Assembly: GCF_016901995.1 (NCBI RefSeq)
Contig: NZ_JACJLE010000037.1
Coordinates: 1 to 42,563, forward strand
DNA length: 42,563 nt
From: Bacteroides caecigallinarum
Lineage (GTDB): Bacteria > Bacteroidota > Bacteroidia > Bacteroidales > Bacteroidaceae
Direction: 5' to 3'
Of this stretch, positions 32,502 to 41,198 are shown in pieces. The number at the start of each line of letters is the position of its first letter. Within the stretch, counting starts at the first letter, position 1. The translations under genes were made by a program, and so were the position numbers. The notes beneath the pieces were generated by a model, which saw only the letters and a list, made by a program, of their open reading frames with translations, was not told the DNA's origin and did not search any database.

Positions 32502-35312
32502 TCATTTCACCGGCGAGTTCATGCTCACTTCAATCATGTTCTTCTGTCCGAAGAAGTCTTTTGCGAATTTCTTCAGGTCATCTATTGAAATTCCGTTCAC
32601 GGTGTTTTCATATCCTTTGTTCATATCTACACCTTCCCACAACATAGTGTTCAGAATTCCCATCCAGTAAGAGTTTTCCTTCTGGTTCTGCTGATATGTC
32701 TTGAGCATATATTCTTTCACCTTGTTCAGGTCTTCAGTCTTAGGACCCTGTGCGATGAAGTCGCTGATACCTTTGTTTATCAGTTCCACCATCTGAGGTC
32801 TGCGCTGCGGATCAGTGTCGAAATATATCTGGAACACACCTTCAGCTTCAGGATATTTGCTTACAGAGCCGTTGCATGACACACCGTATGTACCTCCAGC
32901 ATCCTCTCTCACAGTCTGTGTGTATAGAATGTTCAGCAGTTGTCCCATCATGCTCATCAGCACCACATTCTTCTGGTCATACTTGCATTTTCCGCTTGCC
33001 ACCATAAGAACTGACGATTTGGCTGTCTCCATCTCTCTTGTGAAGTTGTTTTCATACAGTCCCTTTCTGATGTCAGGGTTCACGTCGCGGAATTTCTCGT
33101 TACGTTTTGTCGAAGGCAGACTGCCCAGATATTTCTCTATCAGCGGAGTAGCTGTAGCCTCGTCAATGTTGCCCACCATGATGAAAGTAAAGTCGCTTGC
33201 GTCAGCAAATCTGTCTTTATACAGTTCCATCACCTTGTTGTAGTCAATCTTGTCAAGAGTCTCAGCCTTCACGCTTATAGCTCTAGGATGTCTGTTATAC
33301 AGAGCCACGCTTATTGAGTCGCCGAAAGCAGTGTTAGGGTCAGCTTCAGCATTAGCCAGGGCAGCCTTGTTTCTGTTGATAAACGATGCGAAAGCATCCT
33401 GATCCATTCTTGGAGCTGTAAATCTCAGATAAGTAAGCTGCAGCATTGTTTCCATATCCTTAGGCGAGCAAGAACCGCTTATACCCTCAGTCAGGCTGTT
33501 TACGTAAGCCGATGCCGAAGCCATCTTTCCTGCAAGCACCTTGTCCAGATCCACTGCGCTGAAGTTACCTAGTCCTCCCAGACTTACCACCTGGTTGATC
33601 AGTTTGAACTGAATTGCATCCTTGTCGTCGAACATTGAAGTACCACCGGTACTGAAAGCCTGCATTCTCACTTCGTCAGCCTTGAAGTCAGTCTTCTTCA
33701 GAACCACCTTCACACCGTTGCTCAGAGTAAGGATCTTGCTGTCGAACGGTCCTGCTTCCTCTTTTACAACCTTTCCTCCTGCAGGAAGTTCCTTCATCAG
33801 AGGTTCGTTTGAAACCTTATCCACGTATGCTTCAAGTTTTGCAGCCTTAACCTTGTCGATAACTCCCTTCAGCTCAGCTTCTGTAGGATATTTCATACCT
33901 TCCTTCTCAGGACAGAACACGCTCAGCACGATGTTCTTTTCTCCGATAATCTGTTTTACCACCTGGTTGATTGCATCTACAGGAATGTTAGGCACAATCT
34001 GGTTCATTATCGCATATTCGTTCTCTATGCCCGGGATAGGTTCGTTGTCGATGAAGTGTCTCACATATTCGTTCACATACTGTGAGTTTCTCATCTTCTC
34101 CCTTTCGTTGTAAGCCGATTCCAGACTTCTCAGATAGTCGGCCTTTGCTCTTGCATATTCGCTAGCAGTAAATCCGAACTGTCTCACTCTTTCTATTTCA
34201 GTCATCAACGCTTCCGTAGAAGTCATGATGCCGTCTTCCTTGGCTACAGCCAGTCCCATGAAGGCACCCTTAGTCTTTGCCAGCAGATAGATACCGTCAT
34301 CTGCAAAAGCCTGGATGAATGGAGGCTGTGGCTTCTGAGTAAGCTCTGACAGACGTGCATTCAGCATATTGCTTATCATCGAAGTCATATAGTTCATTGC
34401 CAGATATCCCATATTGTTCTTCATTTCATCAGGCACAACCTCATGCTTGTAGAACAGATATATGATAGGCACCTGCTGTTCCTTGTCCTTAGCCACGGCT
34501 ATCAGCGGTTCGTCATTGTCAGGTACAGGGAAATATACTCTTTCAGCAGCGTTTGCAGGCATCTCGATAGGGGAGAACATCTTCTTGATTTTCTCTTCCA
34601 CCTTGTTCACGTCCACGTCGCCCACTACTATGATACCCTGCTGGTCCGGTCTGTACCATTTTTCATAATAGTCTTTCAGAGCCTGATAAGGGAAGTTATC
34701 CACCACTTCCATTGTACCGATAGGCAGACGGTAAGCATACTTGCTGTCCTTGAACATTATAGGGAATACCTTTTCGTACATACGCATCATGGCACCTGTT
34801 CTGGTTCTCCATTCTTCGTGTATCACCTTGCGTTCCTTGTCTATTTCCTCATGATCCAGAGTCAGGTCGTTAGCCCAGTCGTGCAGTATCAGCAGACATG
34901 AGTCAATCACAGTCTCTCTTGCCACAGGAACATTCGAGATGTTATACACAGTCTCGTCTATTGATGTATATGCATTCAGGTTAGCCCCGAATTTCACACC
35001 GATAGTCTCAAGATACTCTCTCAGCAGGTTTCCCGGATAGTTTGTCGTACCGTTGAAACACATATGCTCCAGGAAGTGTGCCAGTCCTCTCTGATTGTCC
35101 TCTTCAAGAATAGAACCTACTTTCTGTGCAATGTAGAAATCGGCTTGGTTCTCAGGCAGCTCGTTGTGTCTGATGTAATAAGTAAGCCCGTTTTCCAGTT
35201 TTCCTATACGTACATTCGGATCGGTAGGTATAGGCGGCATCTGCTGTGCGAAGCCTGATGCCATACCGCCTATGAATATTATCATGGCGGCAGAACGTTT
35301 CCATAAATTCAT
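32502..35312 (-). CDS. M16 family zinc metallopeptidase (exported)
   Basis: The 936-residue protein has a signal peptide (about residues 1-23) and two M16 halves, as in pitrilysin. The inverted zinc motif HFLEH (79-83) is intact in the first half, and the third ligand region HEEIDKERKVIHEEW follows about 85 residues on. The second half (from about residue 520, FDSKILTLSNGVKVVLKKT) lacks the zinc motif, which is normal for the non-catalytic domain. It probably degrades peptides in the periplasm. It is a single gene with a strong terminator; the upstream spacer carries AT-rich repeats and no clear -7 box. Confidence 0.95.
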   Translation of the reverse strand: MNLWKRSAAMIIFIGGMASGFAQQMPPIPTDPNVRIGKLENGLTYYIRHNELPENQADFYIAQKVGSILEEDNQRGLAHFLEHMCFNGTTNYPGNLLREYLETIGVKFGANLNAYTSIDETVYNISNVPVARETVIDSCLLILHDWANDLTLDHEEIDKERKVIHEEWRTRTGAMMRMYEKVFPIMFKDSKYAYRLPIGTMEVVDNFPYQALKDYYEKWYRPDQQGIIVVGDVDVNKVEEKIKKMFSPIEMPANAAERVYFPVPDNDEPLIAVAKDKEQQVPIIYLFYKHEVVPDEMKNNMGYLAMNYMTSMISNMLNARLSELTQKPQPPFIQAFADDGIYLLAKTKGAFMGLAVAKEDGIMTSTEALMTEIERVRQFGFTASEYARAKADYLRSLESAYNEREKMRNSQYVNEYVRHFIDNEPIPGIENEYAIMNQIVPNIPVDAINQVVKQIIGEKNIVLSVFCPEKEGMKYPTEAELKGVIDKVKAAKLEAYVDKVSNEPLMKELPAGGKVVKEEAGPFDSKILTLSNGVKVVLKKTDFKADEVRMQAFSTGGTSMFDDKDAIQFKLINQVVSLGGLGNFSAVDLDKVLAGKMASASAYVNSLTEGISGSCSPKDMETMLQLTYLRFTAPRMDQDAFASFINRNKAALANAEADPNTAFGDSISVALYNRHPRAISVKAETLDKIDYNKVMELYKDRFADASDFTFIMVGNIDEATATPLIEKYLGSLPSTKRNEKFRDVNPDIRKGLYENNFTREMETAKSSVLMVASGKCKYDQKNVVLMSMMGQLLNILYTQTVREDAGGTYGVSCNGSVSKYPEAEGVFQIYFDTDPQRRPQMVELINKGISDFIAQGPKTEDLNKVKEYMLKTYQQNQKENSYWMGILNTMLWEGVDMNKGYENTVNGISIDDLKKFAKDFFGQKNMIEVSMNSPVK

Positions 35313-35316
35313 GTTT

Positions 35317-35442
35317 GTAATTAATAATTAATAATTAATAATAGACAATAAACAATTGACAATTAATAATTTAGAACTGGAGGTAAATTAAAAATTAAAA
35401 TTGATGACATGCACTCGTTTTTAATTTTTAATTATTAATTCT
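35317..35442. repeat. AT-rich repeats and 15-bp inverted repeat between trxB and M16 gene
   Basis: 35320-35342 is a tandem run of AATTAATA-type units. Next to it, AATTAAAAATTAAAA (35386-35400) and TTTTAATTTTTAATT (35419-35433) form a perfect 15-bp inverted repeat. The 18-base loop contains TGATGACAT (35402-35410). The same core, as ATGTCATCA, with the same AT-rich right flank recurs at 41078. The structure may act as a trxB 3' hairpin. Confidence 0.75.
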
Positions 35443-36378
35443 TCATTTATTCAAATATCTCTCCGCCTCAATAGCAGCCTTACATCCGCTTCCTGCAGCT
35501 GTAATAGCCTGACGGTAATGAGGGTCTGCCACGTCACCTGCTGCAAACACACCCGGAACTCCGGTACATGGTGTATTGCCTTCAGTGATGATGTAACCCA
35601 CCTCGTCAGTCTTCACCCATGGCTTGAAGATGTCAGAGTTAGGCTTATGGCCTATTGCAAGGAAGAAACCGTCGATAGCCACGTCATATCTTTCCTCGTC
35701 AGCTTCGCCTATTCTCTTCACCACGTGCATACCTTCCACGCCGTTGTCGCCATACAGTCCCACTGCATTGTGTTCGAACAGCACCTTAATCTTAGGATGG
35801 TTCATCACTCTTTCCTGCATAATCTGCGATGCTCTCAGGAACGGTTTTCTCACCACCAGATACACCTCGCTTGCCAGACTTGCCAGATAGAGGGCTTCCT
35901 CGCAGGCTGTATCACCGCCGCCCACTACAGCCACTTTCTTCTTTCTGTAGAAGAAACCGTCGCAAGTGGCACATGCGCTCACGCCCATACCTGCATATTT
36001 CTTTTCATCTTCCAGTCCCAGATACTTTGCAGTAGCACCAGTCGAGATGATTACCGCATCGGCTGTAATTTCCTTTTCTCCATCTACCTCGAAAGTATAT
36101 GGAGACTTGCTCAGGTCAGCCTTTGTCACGATACCGTTTCTTATCTCAGCGCCGAATTTCTCAGCCTGCTTTCTCAGGTCGTCCATAAGCACCGGACCTG
36201 TCACCCCTTCAGGATAACCGGGGAAGTTTTCCACTTCAGTTGTAGTTGTCAATTGTCCTCCAGGCTGGAGTCCTTCATAAAGTACAGGATTGAGGTTTGC
36301 TCTTCCTGTATATATTGCGGCAGTATATCCTGCCGGTCCTGATCCTATGATCAGGCATTTCACGTGTTCTGTAGCCAT
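35443..36378 (-). CDS. trxB: Thioredoxin-disulfide reductase
   Basis: Transfers electrons from NADPH through FAD to thioredoxin. The 311-residue protein has the FAD-binding GSGPAG (12-17), the redox-active CATC (C136 and C139) in SACATCDGFF and the NADPH-binding VGGGDTACEEAL. The C-terminal FAD motif GVFAAGDVADPHYRQ is also present. Length and motifs are canonical. It is the last gene of the ftsK-lolA-trxB series, 36 bases after lolA; this gene order recurs in Bacteroidales. Confidence 0.97.
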   Translation of the reverse strand: MATEHVKCLIIGSGPAGYTAAIYTGRANLNPVLYEGLQPGGQLTTTTEVENFPGYPEGVTGPVLMDDLRKQAEKFGAEIRNGIVTKADLSKSPYTFEVDGEKEITADAVIISTGATAKYLGLEDEKKYAGMGVSACATCDGFFYRKKKVAVVGGGDTACEEALYLASLASEVYLVVRKPFLRASQIMQERVMNHPKIKVLFEHNAVGLYGDNGVEGMHVVKRIGEADEERYDVAIDGFFLAIGHKPNSDIFKPWVKTDEVGYIITEGNTPCTGVPGVFAAGDVADPHYRQAITAAGSGCKAAIEAERYLNK

Positions 36379-36414
36379 ACTGAAAATTATTATTGGTTAC
36401 TAATGTTTATATTA

Positions 36415-37020
36415 CTATCTCAAATCTATAATCTCTGCATTCGGATATTTCTTCCTGTCGAACTTGAAGAAAGAGTCCGCCAGGTTCAATGTCCTGTATT
36501 CCTTCACGGTGAATTCCTGTACATCTCCCGAATTGCTTTCCAGTTTCACATACACAGGCTGCATCCTGTTGTTCACCGATATAGTTATCTCCTTTATATC
36601 CTGCTTCTTTTCAGGTCTCAGCACTATATCCTTACACATCATTCCGCTTCTGCTCTTCGTGCCTGCATACGAGTAGTTGAAGCCGTTCCTGTACATCCCT
36701 ATCATGGCATACGGATTAATCGACTGTATCTCCTCTGCCGTAGGCGACGACACGTTCACCTCTTCGTTATCCTCCACATAGCTCCATAGAGTTTCTCCGT
36801 CGAACCAGCTTTTTATGCCTCCGCAGTCCAGAACGAATTTGTTACCTTTCAGTGCTATTGTCCCCTTCACGCTGCCGTCAAACACAATTTCCGTACCCGC
36901 CGCCTTGTCATATTCTGCCGCCACTGCGTCAAGTATCTGCCTTGCCTTCGCATCCTTCTGTCCGAAGCATTGCAGCGTTGCCAGCAATAATGATATTACA
37001 GTTAAATATCTTATATTCAT
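36415..37020 (-). CDS. lolA: LolA-like outer-membrane lipoprotein carrier
   Basis: The 201-residue periplasmic protein has a signal peptide (RYLTVISLLLATLQCFGQ) and a LolA/LolB half-barrel fold. It is recognised by the strand pattern (FDGSVKGTIALKGNKFVLD, IKSWFDGETLWSYVED) and the C-terminal FKFDRKKYPNAEIIDLR. It would shuttle lipoproteins to the outer membrane or perform a related lipid-carrier task. It sits between ftsK (44 bases upstream) and trxB. The gap before it holds short AT-rich repeats. Confidence 0.9.
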   Translation of the reverse strand: MNIRYLTVISLLLATLQCFGQKDAKARQILDAVAAEYDKAAGTEIVFDGSVKGTIALKGNKFVLDCGGIKSWFDGETLWSYVEDNEEVNVSSPTAEEIQSINPYAMIGMYRNGFNYSYAGTKSRSGMMCKDIVLRPEKKQDIKEITISVNNRMQPVYVKLESNSGDVQEFTVKEYRTLNLADSFFKFDRKKYPNAEIIDLR

Positions 37021-37056
37021 TATCAGCTCCTAATTTTTGATTATCAGCTCTTAATT
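37020..37056. repeat. Short tandem repeat at the ftsK-lolA junction
   Basis: TTATCAGCTCCTAATT at 37020-37035 recurs as TTATCAGCTCTTAATT at 37041-37056, a 21-base period with one mismatch, running into further TTAATT units. It separates the end of ftsK from the lolA start. Confidence 0.6.
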
Positions 37057-37064
37057 ATTAATTT

Positions 37065-39776
37065 TTAATTGTTAGTTCTTAATTGACTAAGTCTCATCTG
37101 CAAGTCATTCTCGTCAATACACAGCACATCTCTCGCCTTGCTGCCGTTTGCCGGACCCACGATACCCGCTCTCTCCAGCTGGTCCATGATACGTCCCGCC
37201 CTGTTATATCCCAGCGACAGTTTTCTCTGTATAAGCGAAGTAGAACCCTGCTGATGATAAATAATCAGTCTTGCAGCTTCCTCAAACATAGGGTCCAGTC
37301 TGTTCATATCCACATCCGCAGCTCCGCCTGGTTCCGCATTCTCATCCACATATTCAGGCAGCTCGAAAGCGGTAGGGTAGCCCTGCTGTTTGCTTATGTA
37401 TTCCGAAATCTTCTCCACCTCCGGAGTATCCACAAATGCACACTGCACACGCACCGGATCATTTCCCTGCAGATAAAGCATATCACCCTTACCGATAAGC
37501 TGCTGTGCCCCCGGTCTGTCCAGAATAGTTCTTGAGTCCATCATAGATGCCACTCTGAAAGCCACACGTGCAGGGAAGTTTGCCTTGATGGTACCTGTGA
37601 TAATGTTCGTTGTCGGTCTCTGAGTCGCGATTATCGCATGTATTCCCACCGCACGTGCCAGCTGAGCTATACGGCATATAGGAAGTTCCACTTCTTTTCC
37701 CGCAGTCATTATCAGGTCGCCGAACTCATCTATAATTATCACTATGTAAGGCATGAACTTGTGTCCGTTTGCCGGATTAAGCTGTCGGTTGATGAATTTC
37801 GCGTTATATTCCTTTATGTTTCTGCATCCCGCCTTCTTCAGCAGGTCATATCTCGTATCCATCTCCACACACAGCGAGTTCAGTGTCTGCACCACCTTTG
37901 TCACGTCAGTGATGATTGCGTCCTCCGCATCAGGCAGCTTTGCAAGGAAATGCTTCTCTATCGGTGCATAGATGGCGAATTCCACCTTCTTAGGGTCGAT
38001 AATCACGAATTTCAGTTCGCTCGGATGCTTCTTATACAGCAGTGATGTCACGATGGCGTTCAGTCCCACAGACTTACCCTGTCCTGTAGCACCTGCCACC
38101 AGCATATGCGGAGCCTTTGCCAGATCCACCATGAACACCTCGTTGGTGATAGTCTTACCCAGCGCTATAGGCAGCTCGTAAGTACTCTCCTGAAACTTCT
38201 TGCTTGCCAGCACAGAGCTCATAGGAACGATTTTCGGACTCGCGTTAGGCACTTCTATACCTATCGTACCTTTTCCCGGTATAGGGGCAATTATACGTAT
38301 TCCCAGTGCCGAAAGGCTCAGCGCTATATCATCCTCCAGATTTCTGATTTTCGATATTCTCACGCCCTCAGCCGGAGTAATCTCATACAGCGTCACCGTA
38401 GGCCCCACATTAGCCTTTATCGACGAAATCTCTATTCCGAAACTTCTCAACACCTGGATAATCCTGTTCTTGTTGGCATTCTGTTCCTCCATGTCGATGC
38501 TCGGACCGTCGTCAGGATAAGTCTTCAGCAGATCCAGGGTAGGGAACTTATACAGCTCCAGATCCAGTCTCGGGTTATACGGAACATTCAGGTCGCCTCT
38601 TACCTTTTCCTCTTCCTTAGTCTCTTCTATCTCAAAAGCAGGTCCCCCGTCATCAGCATTTGCCGGTTTCGACATGTTCTCTGCCTCAATAATCTTTTTC
38701 GCATTCACCGGAACATCGTCCAGCGGAAGCTCTATGCTGTTGTCCGTATAGTTTACGTCGTCGCTGTAAACCTCCTCGGCATAAGGTTCAGGCTCATTCT
38801 CATGCTTGAATTCGGCATACTTCTTCTCGTAGTCCACATTTATGATATCCTCTTCCACTGCCTTTTCCTCTTCAGCCGCAGTCTCTTCTTCAGCATCATC
38901 CTCACTTTCGTCTTCTTCATCCGCCTTATGCTTCTTTCCGAACAGTTTTCCCAATATTCCACCCGGCATCAGTCTTGCACTCCATTTCGGCTTTTCTTCC
39001 GCCGTTTTTTCTTCGGCTTCCTCAGCGTTCTCGTCTTCAGCCGCATTCTCTTCCTCGGCAGGAGCCTTCACCTCTTCCACTGCTACCGCCTCATTCCTTG
39101 TCTCCTCGTCAGCCTTAGGCTCGCTGTTGCCGTCTGTTGCGTCGTCATTTTTCTTCTTGAAATCCGGATGTATAACCTTTCTCACCACCTCCATTGTCTG
39201 TCTTCTGATGGCAATACCTATTATGATACCGCAGAACAGCAGCAGCAATATCAGTCCCGGCACTCCGATATACGATTCTATCCATAGCGACACATTATAC
39301 CCGTGCATACCTCCCGGATAGATGAACGAATTCTCGAATACGTTTCCGAAAGCAAATCCCAGTGTAACCGACAGCCAGTACATGATGCTCATACACGCCA
39401 GGAACCATTTCCATACCGTAAAGTTATACGCCCTCATAAGTTTCGTACCCGCAATAAGCAGCACCACCACTATCAGATACGCCGGAATACCGAAACAGTC
39501 GTTTATCAGAAATTCCGCCAGTCTGGCACCCGCCGGTCCCGTATGGTTCTGCACCACCTCCGTTTCGCCTACGGAGTTCACTGCAGTCACACTCTGATCC
39601 GCTCCTCCTGCCGACAGGAACGAAGTAAATGCCAGGAACATATACACTCCGAACATCAGACATATCAGTCCTCCTATAAAGTGTCCTGTCTCTCCGTTCA
39701 GTGCCGATTTTATCTTCTTTTTACTATTGTCCTTAGAGTTTATATTCGATTTTTTATTGTCTTTTTTTGTACTCAT
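37065..39776 (-). CDS. ftsK: DNA translocase FtsK/SpoIIIE
   Basis: FtsK couples division to chromosome segregation. The 903-residue protein has a Lys/Ser-rich N-terminus and about four membrane helices (about 33-195). An acidic Glu/Ala-rich linker follows (about 205-410). The C-terminal motor contains Walker A GATGQGKS (562-569), Walker B VIIIDEFGDL and the ATQRPTTNIITG segment. The last about 65 residues are the winged-helix gamma domain (SLIQRKLSLGYNRAGRIMDQLE), which reads polarity sequences. All parts are intact. A -7 box is located 41 bases upstream; lolA and trxB follow. Confidence 0.97.
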   Translation of the reverse strand: MSTKKDNKKSNINSKDNSKKKIKSALNGETGHFIGGLICLMFGVYMFLAFTSFLSAGGADQSVTAVNSVGETEVVQNHTGPAGARLAEFLINDCFGIPAYLIVVVLLIAGTKLMRAYNFTVWKWFLACMSIMYWLSVTLGFAFGNVFENSFIYPGGMHGYNVSLWIESYIGVPGLILLLLFCGIIIGIAIRRQTMEVVRKVIHPDFKKKNDDATDGNSEPKADEETRNEAVAVEEVKAPAEEENAAEDENAEEAEEKTAEEKPKWSARLMPGGILGKLFGKKHKADEEDESEDDAEEETAAEEEKAVEEDIINVDYEKKYAEFKHENEPEPYAEEVYSDDVNYTDNSIELPLDDVPVNAKKIIEAENMSKPANADDGGPAFEIEETKEEEKVRGDLNVPYNPRLDLELYKFPTLDLLKTYPDDGPSIDMEEQNANKNRIIQVLRSFGIEISSIKANVGPTVTLYEITPAEGVRISKIRNLEDDIALSLSALGIRIIAPIPGKGTIGIEVPNASPKIVPMSSVLASKKFQESTYELPIALGKTITNEVFMVDLAKAPHMLVAGATGQGKSVGLNAIVTSLLYKKHPSELKFVIIDPKKVEFAIYAPIEKHFLAKLPDAEDAIITDVTKVVQTLNSLCVEMDTRYDLLKKAGCRNIKEYNAKFINRQLNPANGHKFMPYIVIIIDEFGDLIMTAGKEVELPICRIAQLARAVGIHAIIATQRPTTNIITGTIKANFPARVAFRVASMMDSRTILDRPGAQQLIGKGDMLYLQGNDPVRVQCAFVDTPEVEKISEYISKQQGYPTAFELPEYVDENAEPGGAADVDMNRLDPMFEEAARLIIYHQQGSTSLIQRKLSLGYNRAGRIMDQLERAGIVGPANGSKARDVLCIDENDLQMRLSQLRTNN

Positions 39777-39816
39777 AACATATATCAGTTAATTACCGTT
39801 TTACAAAATACTCATG

Positions 39817-39824
39817 CAAAGATA
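39817..39824 (-). promoter_or_regulatory. -7 promoter box of ftsK
   Basis: TATCTTTG followed by CATG on the minus strand, 40 bases before the ATG at 39776. Matches the consensus; no -33 seen. Confidence 0.6.
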
Positions 39825-39878
39825 ATACAAACGATATGAAAACAGTAAACAAAAAACAATAAAAACAGAAAAAATTCC

Positions 39879-39886
39879 TACCTTTG
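39879..39886 (+). promoter_or_regulatory. -7 promoter box of the DUF5063 gene
   Basis: TACCTTTG followed by CACA, a perfect match, 38 bases before the ATG at 39925. It is divergent from the ftsK promoter. Confidence 0.65.
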
Positions 39887-39924
39887 CACATATATTTTAA
39901 AGAATAGCAGACAAATTAAATCAA

Positions 39925-40455
39925 ATGAAATCATCAAATCAACCTATTTTCGATGCAAACACAGTCGAGTTCGTTACCGTAGCCGCCGAGTTTTGCGGTT
40001 TTCTGGAACGTACTCCCGAAATGCAGCCCTCCGAGTTTGTCGATCGCAGTCTCAAGCTCCTTCCGCTGCTTTATCTGAAAGCATCCTTGCTTCCCGATTG
40101 CGAACCTCTCGACGACATCGAGCCTGAGACATTCGTTACAGAAACCGACTATGAACATCTGCGCAGCCTGATAGCGGAACAGTTGGGTCCTGACGATGAC
40201 TATCTTGAGGTTTTCCTTGATGACATGGCATTCAGCGACACACCTATCAAGCAGAACATCTCAGAAGGCCTGGCAGACATCTACCAGCCGCTGAAAGATT
40301 TCGTATGCGTATATAGCCTGGGTCTCGACAGAACTATGAACGATGCCCTCTGGCGTTGCCGCGAGCAGTTCGCATCCTACTGGGGACGTACATTGGTCAA
40401 TGTCATGCGTGCCCTTCACAATGTAAAGTATCACGGTGAAGAATCAGAATGCTAA
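39925..40455 (+). CDS. DUF5063 protein
   Basis: A 176-residue acidic, helical protein with no signal peptide or membrane segment. FVTVAAEFCGFLERTPEM, SLKLLPLLYLKASLLPD and YWGRTLVNVMRALH identify the DUF5063 family of Bacteroidota. The function is unknown. It is followed after 12 bases by a 3'-5' exonuclease gene, a frequent arrangement, so a role in nucleic-acid metabolism is plausible but only by association. Confidence 0.9.
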   Translation: MKSSNQPIFDANTVEFVTVAAEFCGFLERTPEMQPSEFVDRSLKLLPLLYLKASLLPDCEPLDDIEPETFVTETDYEHLRSLIAEQLGPDDDYLEVFLDDMAFSDTPIKQNISEGLADIYQPLKDFVCVYSLGLDRTMNDALWRCREQFASYWGRTLVNVMRALHNVKYHGEESEC

Positions 40456-40467
40456 ACACGGACAGAC

Positions 40468-41049
40468 ATGACAGACTACCAACCCACAATAGACAAGAAA
40501 CTCATATCCGAAATGCCTAAAGTGGTTTTCCCCGGCCGTATCATTATCATCTACACCGAGGACGATGCCCGCAAGGCTGTAGCCTATCTCAACCGTTGCA
40601 GCGTAGTGGGAGTTGACACCGAAACCCGTCCCTCGTTCAAGAAAGGAAAGGTGAACAGTGTAGCCCTTCTGCAGGTTGCCACATCCGACACATGTTTCCT
40701 TTTCAGGCTGAACCGTATCGGCATACCGGACTTCCTTGAAGAGTTTCTGCAGAACGATGTCCTGAAGATAGGACTCTCTCTCCGCGACGATTTCAACATG
40801 CTGCGCCGTGCGAACAACAAGGACCCGAGGGTAGGCAACTGGATTGAACTCCAGGACTATGTATCCCGTTTCGGCATTCAGGAAAAAAGTCTCCAGAAGA
40901 TATATGCCATACTCTTCGGCGAGAAAATATCCAAGAGCCAGCGCCTTTCCAACTGGGAAGCCGACGTCCTGACCGAAGCACAGCAACAGTATGCCGCTAC
41001 GGATGCATGGGCTACGCTGAGGATTTATCAGAGGCTGAATAATGAATAA
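40468..41049 (+). CDS. DEDD-family 3'-5' exonuclease
   Basis: The 193-residue protein has a single RNase D/WRN-type exonuclease domain. VVGVDTETRP supplies the first Asp and Glu; LKIGLSLRDDFNML holds the second Asp. YAATDAWATLRIYQRL holds the tyrosine and the last Asp of the DEDDy motif. There is no HRDC domain, unlike RNase D. DNA or RNA substrate cannot be told apart from sequence. It lies 12 bases after the DUF5063 gene and probably shares its transcript. Confidence 0.93.
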   Translation: MTDYQPTIDKKLISEMPKVVFPGRIIIIYTEDDARKAVAYLNRCSVVGVDTETRPSFKKGKVNSVALLQVATSDTCFLFRLNRIGIPDFLEEFLQNDVLKIGLSLRDDFNMLRRANNKDPRVGNWIELQDYVSRFGIQEKSLQKIYAILFGEKISKSQRLSNWEADVLTEAQQQYAATDAWATLRIYQRLNNE

Positions 41050-41189
41050 TGAAAAATTAATAATTAATAATTGGCGGATGTCATCAGTTTTAGTTCTTAA
41101 TTTTTAATTTTTAATTCTTAATTAACTTCGTTGACCATTGGTTAGCATCGCTGATTTTTAATTCTTAATTCTTAATTCTTAATTTTTAA
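41050..41189. repeat. AT-rich repeats with ATGTCATCA core before rlmI
   Basis: Blocks of TTAATTTTTAATT and TTAATTCTTAATT units at about 41051-41072, 41090-41124 and 41156-41189 are separated by two GC-richer cores. The first core holds ATGTCATCA (41078-41086) followed by an AT-rich flank that closely matches the reverse strand of the repeat at 35386-35433. No -7 box for rlmI is visible, so it may be read from the exonuclease transcript. Confidence 0.75.
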
Positions 41190-41198
41190 TTGAATAAC

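Noticed and set aside
35518..36342. 274-codon plus-strand frame opposite trxB
   Set aside because: Shadow of the canonical trxB gene; Cys/His-rich without any domain.
38106..39287. 393-codon plus-strand frame opposite ftsK
   Set aside because: Shadow of ftsK, which has all family motifs; the antisense product looks random and Arg/His/Phe-rich.
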